The notes beneath the pieces are model-generated. The model was given only the letters and a program-made list of their open reading frames with translations, had not been told where the DNA came from and did no database searches. From Spirochaetales bacterium (GTDB lineage Bacteria; Spirochaetota; Spirochaetia; DAHUYW01), in NCBI GenBank assembly GCA_027306915.1, contig DAHUYW010000009.1, positions 40,243-104,242 on the forward strand: a stretch of 64,000 nt of DNA, read 5' to 3'. The position numbers were made by a program, and so were the translations under genes. Below are positions 27,424-39,400 of this stretch, one piece after another; positions within the stretch are counted from its first letter, which is position 1; each line of letters begins with the position of its first letter.

Positions 27424-30400
27424 GGGGTACCCCCGACAGCCACTTTATATCGTTCTGCCAAGCGGGTTGTATTGAAATAGAAGTTCAGGAAGTCTTTGTT
27501 CCAATAGTTCAAGGTTGAAGTGCGCCTTGTCGTCCACTCCTTCGCCGGCGGCGCACCGAGATACTTCAGCAGGACATCCCGCCGCGGCTGGTAGACACTC
27601 CATTGGGGAGAATCCGGGGCCGAACCGCCATGTGCGCCCATCAGTTGAAAATGGAGGTGAGAACCCGTCGCGAGCCCTGTCTGGCCCATGTAGCCCAGCA
27701 GCGTATCGCCCGCGACCATCTGACCCGCGTAGACCGATGGAAGTCGATCCATGTGCATGAACTGCGAATAGATGCCGGTCGTCTCGAACTTGCCTTCGAA
27801 TAGGAAGCCGAGGTCGACTATCGCCGTGTTCCCCGCCTGCGAATCACGTCCGCTGAACTCGACCCGGCCGCTGAGAAGCGAGTACTCGGGTGTCCCGATG
27901 GGACCGGCAATATCGATTCCCTTGTGCTGGTAGTCCCGGTAGGCCGCCTTACCATTCACCTCCAAATCGGAGGGACCGAAACTCTGCGACAGCGATAGGC
28001 TTCGAAGGGTGCTCCGCTCGAAGAGAATCTGCCTTCCCCCGTAGAGACCCTGCATCGCCGTCAGGAGATTCCCGAATCTGTCGCTTATTGGCGAGGTCAG
28101 GCCCCCTTGCCCTATCTCCCGACTCGCCGCCGATCCGTACAGGTCCGCCGGCGAGAGACCCGCGATCGCGGTTTGACTTGCGACCTGGTAGTAGCGGTTC
28201 AGGAAAACCTCCGTCGCCACACTCGAACCCCAACCCCTCATCACGGCGTCCATGTCGAGCGCCTTACCCATGTTCACGGAGGTCAGGTCGATCGGATCCG
28301 CCGAGGCAAGCCCAACCCCCGCTACCTGAAGGCCGGACCACATCGTGCTCGCGATCGTCCCGCCGCTTCCCACCAAACCAGAGGCGACCATCAGCTTCTG
28401 CGCCCTGGCTCGTTGGTCATCGGTGTAGGCCTCGCGCGCCCCCTGCCCTCGCTCGCCCAGAACGTCGAGCAGCCCAGTCTCCACACCGCCGGCACCGATC
28501 GGCAGCCCTCTTGCGTCGGTCACCAGGTTGCCAGCCTGGTCGCGGAGCCAGCCGCTGCCGTCGTACACGAGGGTTCCATCGTTCCGAAGAAGCCAGTAGT
28601 CGCCGCTGGAATCGTAGGCAGTCGCAGCGTAGCGTAGGAGAGAGACGGCTCCATCCCCTACCTGGGCGATTGCCAATGCGTTCACGTCGCCTCGAAGGCG
28701 GGGACTCTGTGCGAACAGGGAAACGATGCTCTCGGAGTACTGCGGGTCGGCAGCCATGCGCAAGGCCATCCCCATGTGGCCAAGCACTGCCGCCGCCGTC
28801 TCGGCCTGCTGCCCGAACAGTCCATCGTCGGCGCCGTTGCGATACGCCTCGTGCTGCAGTACGATGCCGGCCGCAAGCTGGCTCGGTATGTCGCCCGTGC
28901 GCCCCAAGGTGACGAGATCCACCGTCCGTATCCGATCCTGGATCGTGGTCTCTCCGGCCGCCCCCATCGAATAGCCGACCCGCAGCTTGTCCTGTCCGCC
29001 CAGAAACCGACCGAGCTGGAGCCTCGCGGCAGCGTCCCCGAAGCTGTAGCTCTCCCGCATCGCGATCCCTGCGTCGCGGCTTCCCGTATACCCGCCCGCG
29101 TACGCAACACCTCCAAGCGCGTTGTACCATCGGATTCTCTGCTGCATGCTGAAGGCTTCCATCCCTTCCACTGCCCGTCTGAGAGCTCCCACGCCGATTG
29201 CAGTCCCGCCTGTCCCGACATTCAGCGTCGCAGCCTCACCGCCGAGATGCAGCTCCAGCAGACCGGCGTTCCATTCACTCTTCCCGCTGAGATCCGCGAG
29301 ACTCAACAGGTGCACGGGTGTCTGCCCGGCCGCAGCGTATTGTACCCCGGTGCTGACGAGATCATCACCAAGGCTCGCAACCGAGGCCACTCGGCGGGCA
29401 TCGAGCTCGACGAACCCGCTCAAATCACCCGAAAGCAGGGCGCCGCTCGCGCTTCCCGCCATTGCTCCAAGATAGCCTGCGACGGCGTCGCGGCCTGCAA
29501 ACGACTCGAGGTAGGTACGTTGATCGAACGCGAAACCGGTGCCGCTGTGGTACGCAATGCTGTCTATGGCGCCCTGGCTTACAGCATTCGCCGCCTGCGT
29601 CAGGCCGGCCGCCACCGTGCCCGCGAAGAAGGTTCCAACGGTCGAGAGGTCCGTCGCGGCTCGGCTCAACAAGGAACCGAACGCGCCAGTCCCGAGGGAA
29701 AGAGCACCGCGTAGGAAGTCCTTGCCGACGCTCACCAACCCCTCGTCCCAGCTCATCATTCCGTTACCCACGTCGGCCGCCGCAAACCATCCCTTTTCCG
29801 CGAGTCCGACGATCAGCCCGGCAATTCCGCCACCGAGAACGGTCCCGATCGCGCCTGCCCCTACGTCAGCGATGGTCCGCAGCGTCGGAGCCTTGACGGC
29901 TGCACCCCGGTCGTCCCACAGCTTCTGATCGTAGACAGGCATCGCCACCTGCGCCCAGCCTGCTCCTTCCTTGAGCTGGCTCCAGAGGAAGGGTGTCATC
30001 ACCGCCGCGAGCTGACCGCTCCCCGACTCGCTCAGGTAGCTGCCGCGGTCGCTCAGAGCCGCGCCCGCATCGGGCCTTTCAGCCATCTCGGGCGCCGCAC
30101 CCACCCACTCCCCGAAGGCCCCGTCTCCCATGCCCAACGTGGAGCTGCCTTCCGTGCGGCGTGTCCCGAAGACTGCCTCGAGCTGACGCTGCATGTCCCG
30201 CACGGCAGAGTCCACCTGAGCCTGAATACCCCTGGCCGAGAGACTCAAGAGCGTCGCGTCGGAGAGATCCACCCTCGTCCTGATCGCCTCTTTCGGGAGA
30301 TAGGGTTCGTAGGCGGGAACTTTGTGAAGCTCGAAGATTGGGCTGTTCAGGGTTGATCCCACGACAGTCTTGCGTTCGAAGCGATTCTCTGTCTCCGTGA

Positions 30401-33400
30401 ATCCAGCCCCGGTGAGGGTGTGGCGAAGAGCGTCCGCCACGCTCCGATTCGCCTCAGCTATCTGATCGTTCATCCGTCCCGCCGCTTCCGCCACGCTTTT
30501 TCTTGCCCCGTCCGCGGCAATCCTCGATACGTGCTTGCCGATCTCCTCGGTGGTGAGAGAGTCGAGCTCGGCCGCTCTTTGAAGCACGCTCGAGGTGTCG
30601 AAGAGCGCAGGACCGAGCCTCGCGAAGATATGAGGATCGCTGCGCGGGATAGTGCGTTCGAGAATCCGGCCGCTCTCGAGCAGCCTGGCGAAATCGTTGC
30701 CATCGAGAAGGTAAGCTACGATACGACGCGGATCGGGTGGCTTGAGGTCGAGATCGCACACCACAAGGCTCTCCGCCTCCCTGATCCCGTTATCGGCGGA
30801 CTGGCCGAGAGCGGTGCGTGCACTCTTGAGGCTCTCTGTTGCGGCCTTATCGGCCGCATTCTGCACCCATGCGTTCTTGTTGGTCTCAAGCCGGAGATAC
30901 GTCGCGTCCCAGCTGCCTGCGCGCTCCTGGTACTCCCGTTGGAATTGCCGGACCCACCGATTGTGCTCATCTTCGAGCTTCTGGAAGGCGCCGGCCCATT
31001 GGGAAGTCGCCCGCTCAAGAATGGCTTGCATCGAAGCCTGCCACCCGGCTCGCTGATTCGCGATCTCGCCCTGCGCGAGCTTCCATTCGGAAGCCCGCAC
31101 AGCCATGAGGGCGCTTCTGCGGTCGCTGTACAGCGCGCTGAGGTCGCGCTGCTGCGAAGCGAAGAGGTCCGCCTGTGCCTGCTGCAGCTCGGGGTGGCGG
31201 CCGGGATCGACGAGGCTCTCGAGCTTCTCCTCGAGACCGAGCAGTCTGTTCAGATGATCCTTCATTCTGAAGATAGGGTCGAGGTAGGCGAGCCGCGCGG
31301 CGCTCTGAAGCCGTTCGATCGCGGCAGCGCGGCTCGGCGCGTCGGGGTCCAAGTCGGTCCAGGCGATCTGGTCGAGCCGGGCGACCTCGGACAGATAGGC
31401 GCCCTCATGTGCGGATTGCGTCGCTTCAAGCCGCGCGGCAACACCCTGGAGCGTGGTGAAGGTCTCGTCTCTGCGGGCCCGACTCTCCTGGCACATGTTG
31501 CTGAGGGCGGAGGCAGAGTCAGCCTCGCCTGAAGCCGCGTCAAGATAGAGCCGGAGCAGTGCGTCGAGATCGAGCCTCCCCTGCGACCCGCTCACGCCGG
31601 TGTTCGCAAGCGCTACGATGTCCGCCAGCTCGCTCTCCGCTGCTCCGCCGAACTGCGCCGCAGCTGCCGTGCGGAGCGACGCTCGGATCGAATCTTCGGT
31701 CGCACTCCCCTCCCCCTTCTCGCCCTCGATGAGCGCAAGGATCTCTTTCTGTAGATCCAGGTCGCGTTTGAGGGCGGAGTAGCCGGTGACGCCGCCGGTC
31801 CTTGCGGAAAGAGCCGCAGCTGCCGTCGATACGCTGCCCTTTGCACCCTGTATCGAGCCATTGAGATCGGAGTTGATGTAAGCGTCAATCGCGTTGGCTT
31901 TCCCCTGGTAGTCGAGCGCGGCAATGACGCAGGTCGCCGCGATGCCCCAGGTCCACGGCCACAGCGCGGCCACGGCGGCCGAAACGAAGAGAGCTTCCGA
32001 AGTGCTTCGGTAGTTGCTCTCCCTCGGCGAGAGTTGGTCGACCAGGTATTGCTGCGCCTCTGCCCGGTACTCGTCGGAAAGCGTCTGCGTCGTGGCGTTC
32101 GCCCTTCCGACAAGACCAAGAAGGTTCATCGCGACAAAGAACTGATAGAGCCTCTTCGAGGCGGGATCGCCGATGACGTGGGCGTAGGCAGCCCGCGCGC
32201 GGGAGGCGAACTCCTGCTCGTAGACGACTCCCTCCCGGCTGAGCAACCCGCCACCGCCGCCAGCCACTGCTACCTGCGAGCTGTCGACGCGGTATGCCTC
32301 AAAGAGGCTTCTGTACTTCGCGTCTCCGCTCGCCGCTATATTCAGCCCGCTCGGGCCCAGCTGGTGCTGAAGTGCAAGAGACCAATCGGAAAGAACGCTC
32401 CCAACCGAATGCCGGGCAAGGTAGTCGGAGAATTCCCGCACCCACACCTCGCGATCGCAGTTGTAGGTCTGGGCTCCGATGCCGGTAAGGTAGGCGATAA
32501 GGCCGCTCTTTTGCGTCGAGGTCGAGACCGACCCGAAGGAAAAATCGGGGAGAGCGCCGTCGCCGACGCGAACCTGAACGAAGTCCTGGCCCCGATAGTC
32601 GCCGGTCAAATCGACGGTCGCGGTGAATCGGCTGGACCTCTCGGCGACAGCGAGAAGATCGTCCACCCCTTTGTCGACGAGCGCCTGCGCGTCGGCGACC
32701 CTCTTCTCCTGTGTTGCGGCGGCGGAGGTGAGGAGCGCGGAGAGGCGCTCCATAGCAAGATAGGCCCCGTATTGCTGCTGGTAGTCGGTAAAGGCCTTCC
32801 GATAGGCAATCGCATCCGGGCTGTCCCCATCCGCGAAATCCGCCGGACGGTCCGCGGAGCCGTAAAGGCTGCCGAGCGCGTCGAGTGCGGCCTGCGCCCG
32901 AAGAAGGCCGCCCCGCGCATGCGCCAGCTGCTGGTCTGGATCAACACCGACGGCTATCCCTGAAGCCGTCTCCTGAGCCTTTGCCTCGATCGGCTCTTCG
33001 CCGGCCTCGGCGCGCAGGTAGCCGGTCGAGGCGAAGGTCCCAATGGCTTCTGCCTTCCTGAGCTCCAGACGCGCTGCATCAAGGTCGCGCGAGGCACCTT
33101 GGGCTGCCCCGTAGCGGGCGGCATAGCTCTCGCTTGCCTGCTTGAAAGCGCTCACTGCCGCGTCGTAGCGCGCCTTGAGCAGCTCGCGCTGAGAGGTGAG
33201 GCTTTCCACGTGGGTTTCGAGCGGCGCTGCCGCCTCGGCGGCAGCCTTCGCGCTCGATGCAAGATAGCCTGCGAGGCTCGCCCCAATCGTCGTAATCTCG
33301 GCCATCGCGGAAGCAGCCTCGGTTTCGAGACGGCGCAAGCTTTCCTGAGCTTGTAATGCCGATGCCGTCGCTTCCGCGCTGGGTGTGAAATCCCTCGCTC

Positions 33401-36400
33401 CGATGGAATCCCACTCCCTCAGCATCGAAGAGGCATCCGCAGAGGTGGCGGCCTTCTCGAATATCTCGAAGAAGCTCGCCTCGCGGCTCCTGTCGAGGTG
33501 TCGGCTCACGTCGACCGCCCAGACGAGCCGCGATGTCTTCATCGCGAAGTCGTTCACCGCCTCGACGAGCGCGTTCGCAGATAGGGGTCCCGGTCTTCCG
33601 TCGCCGGAGGCGGCCGAGGAGACGACCGAAAGCCCACCTGAGCCGGCGATCGCGTCCACAGGGACGTCGATAAGGGCAGCCGGATCGGCATCGGAGGGGA
33701 AATTGACCGGGAGGTATTGGCTCATTCCGCTCGCAGCCTCGCCGGACACCTTTGCGAGCGAATCCGTGAGGTAGGCGCGATAGCCGAGAGAGCCCACCCC
33801 CTCGGTCCGGAGCGACTCAACCTCGGTTGCGAAGGCGAGCCGCGCGGACAGCCCGGCGTAGCTCCGCGCCATCGCGGAAAGCTCTTCACCGAAAGCGCCC
33901 CCGACGTAATCGAGGACGACTTTCGACCGCTCCGCTTCGAAGCGCACCGATGCGTCGAGGACCTCGCCGCCGGTCGCTCCGAACGGAACCGAAAATACAG
34001 GATCGTCCCAGGTTCCCGCCGCGCCGCTGGCCCCGGCCTCGACAGCCGAGGAAAAGCTGCCGTCGCCACTCACCTCCGCTCCGTACTCAAAGGCGCTCCT
34101 CTCCGCCGTTGCCACGTAACCGCTAGCCTGCTCGCACCGCGCCCGGAACTCCTGTGCTTCCGCCCAGACGTCCGGATCGACGTCGCTTGCGTACCGGTCG
34201 ATGCTCTTCCCTGCTATAATCCGCCGCTTCAGTATCCAGAGGGCCGCCTCGGGAGAGCCGAGCACGACCAGAAGCGCCTCCTGCCTCGGAAGCGTCGGAG
34301 CGCCCGACCCGTTCGCCTTTTCGATGAGCGCGTCGAGATTCGATGGTGGCCTCACCCCGGCCACCGCAAGCATCCAGCCGGCGAGCTGCGCTCGCTCCTC
34401 GGGCGAGATGCCGAGCTGAGCGAGATCATAGTTGATCCCGACGGCGAGGAGGCGCTCGTTCGCGTCGGTATTGGCCCGCCCGGCAAGGTTCACGGCTGCG
34501 ATGGCCCTTGCCCGGTCCAATCCGGCATCGGATAGGAATTGCCCGGAGAACCAGGCGTCCCTTTCCGCCGGCGAGAGCCTCCTCAGGGTATCGATACAGG
34601 CGAGCGCTTCGTCGAGCTCTCCGGCCGGCCGAGCGTTGGAGAGGAGATAGGTGGAACGGAAGCCAGCGCGCAGAGCGGCCATCCGGTCGACCTCCGGTGA
34701 TCCTGCGGTTTTCGCGGCCACGTAGCGATAGGTATAGAGCAGCGTAAGCGCAAAGGTTCGATCGGCACCCTCGTCGAGGAGAGCTGCGAGACGTTGGCGC
34801 GCCGCTTCGTCGTCCATTTTCCTCGCAAGGTAGGAGTCAAGCGCGGGGAGGCAATCGGAGTAGGACCGGACTCCTTCAATCAAATCCTGCCCGCCGGCGT
34901 CGAGCGGGCAATCGATCAGCACTCGCTTCAGCAGACCGAAGTCGTAGCCGGCAAGCCCCTGGTCGACGAGCGCGCCGGCCACCGAGCGGATGAGGTCTAC
35001 CGAGGCCACGTCGCGAAACGCGGTGGTCGTAGCGAGCTGAGAGAGGGTGTTTCCATCGAGCACCCCGCGCAGCAGCGGAAGCCACGACGTCGACCGCGCC
35101 TCCGCATCCACCGTGGCGCTCCCGCCGCCGCCATAGATAGCGAAATAGGACTCCACGAAAGCGGCGACCGCCGCTCTATCCTCGTCCGAGATCGCTGAGC
35201 AGACGGCGCGAAAGTACGCGCCTGCAGCATCCCGTGCCCGCTGCTCGTCGAAGATCCTGCCGTCGATCGCCCTATCGACGGCCCTCTTTGCCCCAGCGGC
35301 ATAGAAGTACCGCACCGCCGAGCTCACGGGAACCTCCCTCGGATTCAGGAGGGTTCGTCCGAGCGAGGCGTAGATCGGGCTTCCTTGCGCGAGAGCGGTG
35401 TCGATGCGGCTCTCAAGATCCGGGAGTGATCGATCGAAGGCGAGCGAGGTGCCCTTGCCATCGTAGTAGGTGGCCGTCAGGAAGGTGTCCCACGCCGGTT
35501 CCGCCAGCCCGTCGGGGCTCCAAGCACTTGATAGCGATGTGTGAATCGCATAGAGGGCCTTGATCCGCGCCGGGTCGACGGCGGCAGTGAGCGTATCGCG
35601 GCTCCCGTCGCCTGCGACGCTCGCACCGGCAAACCATTCCGGCGCATAGCGGTTCCAGACTGCGCCGGCGTACTCTGCGCGCAGCTGATCGCCTGCTGCC
35701 GTCCAATCGAATCGATCGGGGTTGGCGATGGCCCGGGCCTTGTCGAGGAGCGTTCGCGCCGCGCGCGAGAGCTCTTTCGCTATGCCAGGCATGAGAGGTG
35801 CGATCGCCGGATCGGCCCCGATCTCACCGATTGGGGTTGTCGACAAGAAGCGAGTGACCTCTCGGTCGATGTCGCTGTCTAGCGCATCGGCCGCACAGAG
35901 CGTCCGCGCGATAGCAAGCGCCGACGCCGAAACGAAGCTGTCTATCACCCCTTCCCCGGAGAGCGCCACCGTCAGGTCGGCCGAGGAACCAAACCCGCCG
36001 CCGCCCAGGATCGACCTGATGCCGCGGAGCGCCGAAAGAAGCGCCGCCGGCTCGCTCCCCGCTTCGCTTGACCTCCCTTCGATGCGCGCAAGATCCGCCT
36101 CCAGCCGCGCCTTCCCCGCTGTAAGGTCATCGACAGCACCGCGTGCCTCGAGCACGTCGGCGGCTCCGCCGGACCGATAGACCTCGACCGCAAGGGTCTG
36201 GATCAGGGAGGCCACGACCGAGCGGGTCTGGACGGCGACACTCTCGGGAAGGTAGCCCTCGAGGTCGCCGATCTCCTCCGCTGTCTCAGCGAGCCAGGCC
36301 TCCACCTTCGCGACCTGACCTCCTGAGTCAGCCCACAACTCCGCGAAAATAGCACCAGCGTTCCGGAAGGCCACCGTATCTTCGGTCAACCGCGTTGCGA

Positions 36401-39400
36401 TCTTCCGGTCCACGAGGACTTGCTCAAGGCGAGAGAAAGCCTCTTCGGCGAGCCGGTCCACCACCTCGGGCGCGGTGCGATCGTCCTGCGTGAGGAGATC
36501 GAGGAGATAGCGAGCCTGCGCGCTTCGCCTTGCAGGCCCGGCGAGGAGCATCGATCCGTAGTCGGTTCCTTCCATGCTGAGCATCCCGGAGCCCGAAAGA
36601 AAGGCTCGGGCGAGGGCATCCTCCTCCGCAAGCGAGCGGATCTCGGCACGGTGGGCATAGAGGTCGGGGTCGTCCGACGCGAGGATCGCGGTCATCGCAT
36701 CGATGACGCGCTTGAGGGAAGCCGAGCGACGAGCAGCTTCGGCAGTCAGATCGTCCCCAGAAAGTCCGCTGCCGCTGATGAAAAGCTCCTCCAGAATGGC
36801 CTGCGCGCTTCCTTCGATCGCCTGCGGATCCCCGGCCGCAATGAGCGCCCCCAGCCTCGCTCCGTCGCTCAGGGCAAGCACCCCCGCTTTTCCGCCTCCG
36901 TCGATGGCCCCGCGAGCGACGATGGTGTCGAAAGCTTGCTTCTCGGCCATGGCCCGATCCAGGTAGCCTTGGACCGCGGAGGCCTTTAGGTTCCACTCTG
37001 CGGCTTCCCGTACCTCCAGGAGAGCGGCCCCTTGCGGGACGGCGATACCTTCCCCTGCGGCCCACCCCGCCAGGTCCTGCCCGCTCACGAGCTTGATCTC
37101 CGCGAGACGCCGGGCGGTCTGGACCTCTAGCTGGCAGATGAGCAGGTGCGCGCGCCCGAGAATGCCGAGGAGCGCGGCTGCCTGCGACTGGGGGTCGGGG
37201 GCCGCAGCGTAGGAATCGAAGGCATCCGAAAGCTCGGCGTACAGCGTCGCCGCCGGGGAATCGCCGTCGGGGGCGAGCCCCAGCGACGCGGTGGAGCTGA
37301 GGAAATCGCCCTTACTGTCCGCCCCGATCCAACCAGGATCGAAGCGCCACTCTCGCGCCCTCGCAAGACGGCCGGTAAGGGCCGCAAGCGACTCGAGGCC
37401 CGTGGTTGGGTCGCCCTCCACCAAGCGGTTGACGGCCGCCGCCGCTGCGCAGACCTCCGTTTCCAGGCCTAATCGGCTCAACGCGCCGAGATAGTCCGCA
37501 TAGGCTTGAACCCCGCCGGAGACGCCCTCGCCGGCCAGCCCGGATATCGCGAGGAGCTCCCGGTAGCGGCTCTGGAGCTGCTCACGGAAGGCTACGTCAT
37601 TCTTCGTCGAATAGAGATCGATCACGATCTGGTACTGCTCTTTCGCGTCAACGAGCTCCGTATCCAGGAGCTGGAGCCGGCCGCTCAGCTCCTGGACCTT
37701 CTGCCGGTTTGCCTCGGTGTCGTCCCCGGCCCGCTCGAGATCCTGCAGGGCTCCCTCGTACGCCTCCTCCTTCGCCGCGAAGGCTCCGAGTGCGCTCTGG
37801 AGGCTTTGCTCGCTCTCCGCCTCGGTGGGGCGGCTCGAGCTGGAGTCATGGGCGTAGCTCGCAACTGCCTCAGCCACCTCCATCTCTCTCTGCCAGTAGG
37901 CTGCAGTCGCCTTCGCCGCGAGGAGCGCGATCTGATAGTCATCGAGATAGCGGCCGGCAGCGTTGTCGGGGTCGAGGTTCTCCCCGTAGGGAAGGTCGAC
38001 TCCGCCGTTGATTTCGCTTGCCATGTCCGCAAGTCCGAGGACAGCCTCCCGGTAGTAGCCCTGATAAGTGGCCTGAACGCCGTTCCAGAAGCTGTACTCC
38101 CGTTCGGCCTCGGTATCGCCGCTGCGGAGCTCGGAGGCGGGGAGCAGGGGAGTCCAGTAGTCAAGTGACGAGCGAGCGGTTCGGAGAATGGTTGCCGCCT
38201 GTGACGCGAGCTGCTCGAGGTTTGCGATCCTCACGTCGAGCGACTGCGACTCTTCGCTCAAGCAGCGCATAAGCTCGCCGCGCGCCGCCTCGATTGCCTC
38301 GGTGAGATCCGCCCGTCGTGCGTCCCACCGCGTTTGTCCACGATCGAGGAGCTCCGAGATCTCCCTCTGCCACTGGAGGCGCGCCTCCTCGAGCCCTGCA
38401 TACGCATCGGACCACTCGCGCTCGCCGTCTAGGAATTGGTCGGCGACATCTCTCTCCCATTGAGCACGCTGGAGGAGCAGCTCGCGCTCGGCCTGGCTCC
38501 AACGCGCCATTCCCTTGTCGAGCTCTCGCTGAAAGCTCTCTTGCCAGGCCGCCGGATCCACCGTGATCTCGCCATCAGGAGTCGCGGAACGGTCAAGTGA
38601 GAGGCTCTCGCGAAGCCTTTGGATTCCCTCCTGCATTTCAGCGTTCGTGTCGGCAATGAGCTGCGACGCGATCGATGAGGCTGTTTGGGTCTCGCTCTTT
38701 CGCCGCAGGCTGAACTGATCAAGTCGGCGCTGGTAGAGAAAGCGCGACTCTTCGCGCTGAAAGGCAGTCTCGAGCTCCCGCCGGCAGGCTTCTCGATACT
38801 GCGCCTCGGTGGCGCTGAACTGGCCGTCTAAAAGCGCGGTAGCCGTCCCATCGGGAAGCACCGGCAGCAGCTCGGTGCGCAGCGCGGCTGCGTGGGCGTC
38901 CCAACTTTCGAGCGCGGACTGCAGGGCCGGGAGGACCATCGCCTCCCAGTCGGCCTGGTCGCTCGTGAGATTGTCGCAGGGATAGATCTCGGGATCGCCC
39001 GAGTCATCGTAGATTATGCCGTTTTCGTCGGTCCGGTAAAGCTTCCGGTAATTCGCCTGAAGAACGGCAAGGCCTAAGCGGGCACTTTCTGTCCTCGCCT
39101 GGCGAGCGAAGGCCTGCTCGACGAGCCACCGCACGAGGCGCTCCCGGAGAAGCTCAGCAAGATCGCCCTCGATGCGATCCCGTTCCGCGGGAAGATCGAT
39201 CCCTTGATCGACCAGGTGCGCTGCGCTAGTCTCCCAATCGGCAACGACGGCCTCCACCCCAAAGCGGGCGGTCTGCAGCCACTGGCTCTCGGTCGCGGCC
39301 TGGTTTGCCCGATCGAGGTAGACCTCAAGGGAGCTTCGCGTCCGTTGCTCCTGAGGCCTTAAGTCGCCCTCTTCTGGCCAAACCCCGCAAGGAACAAGGA

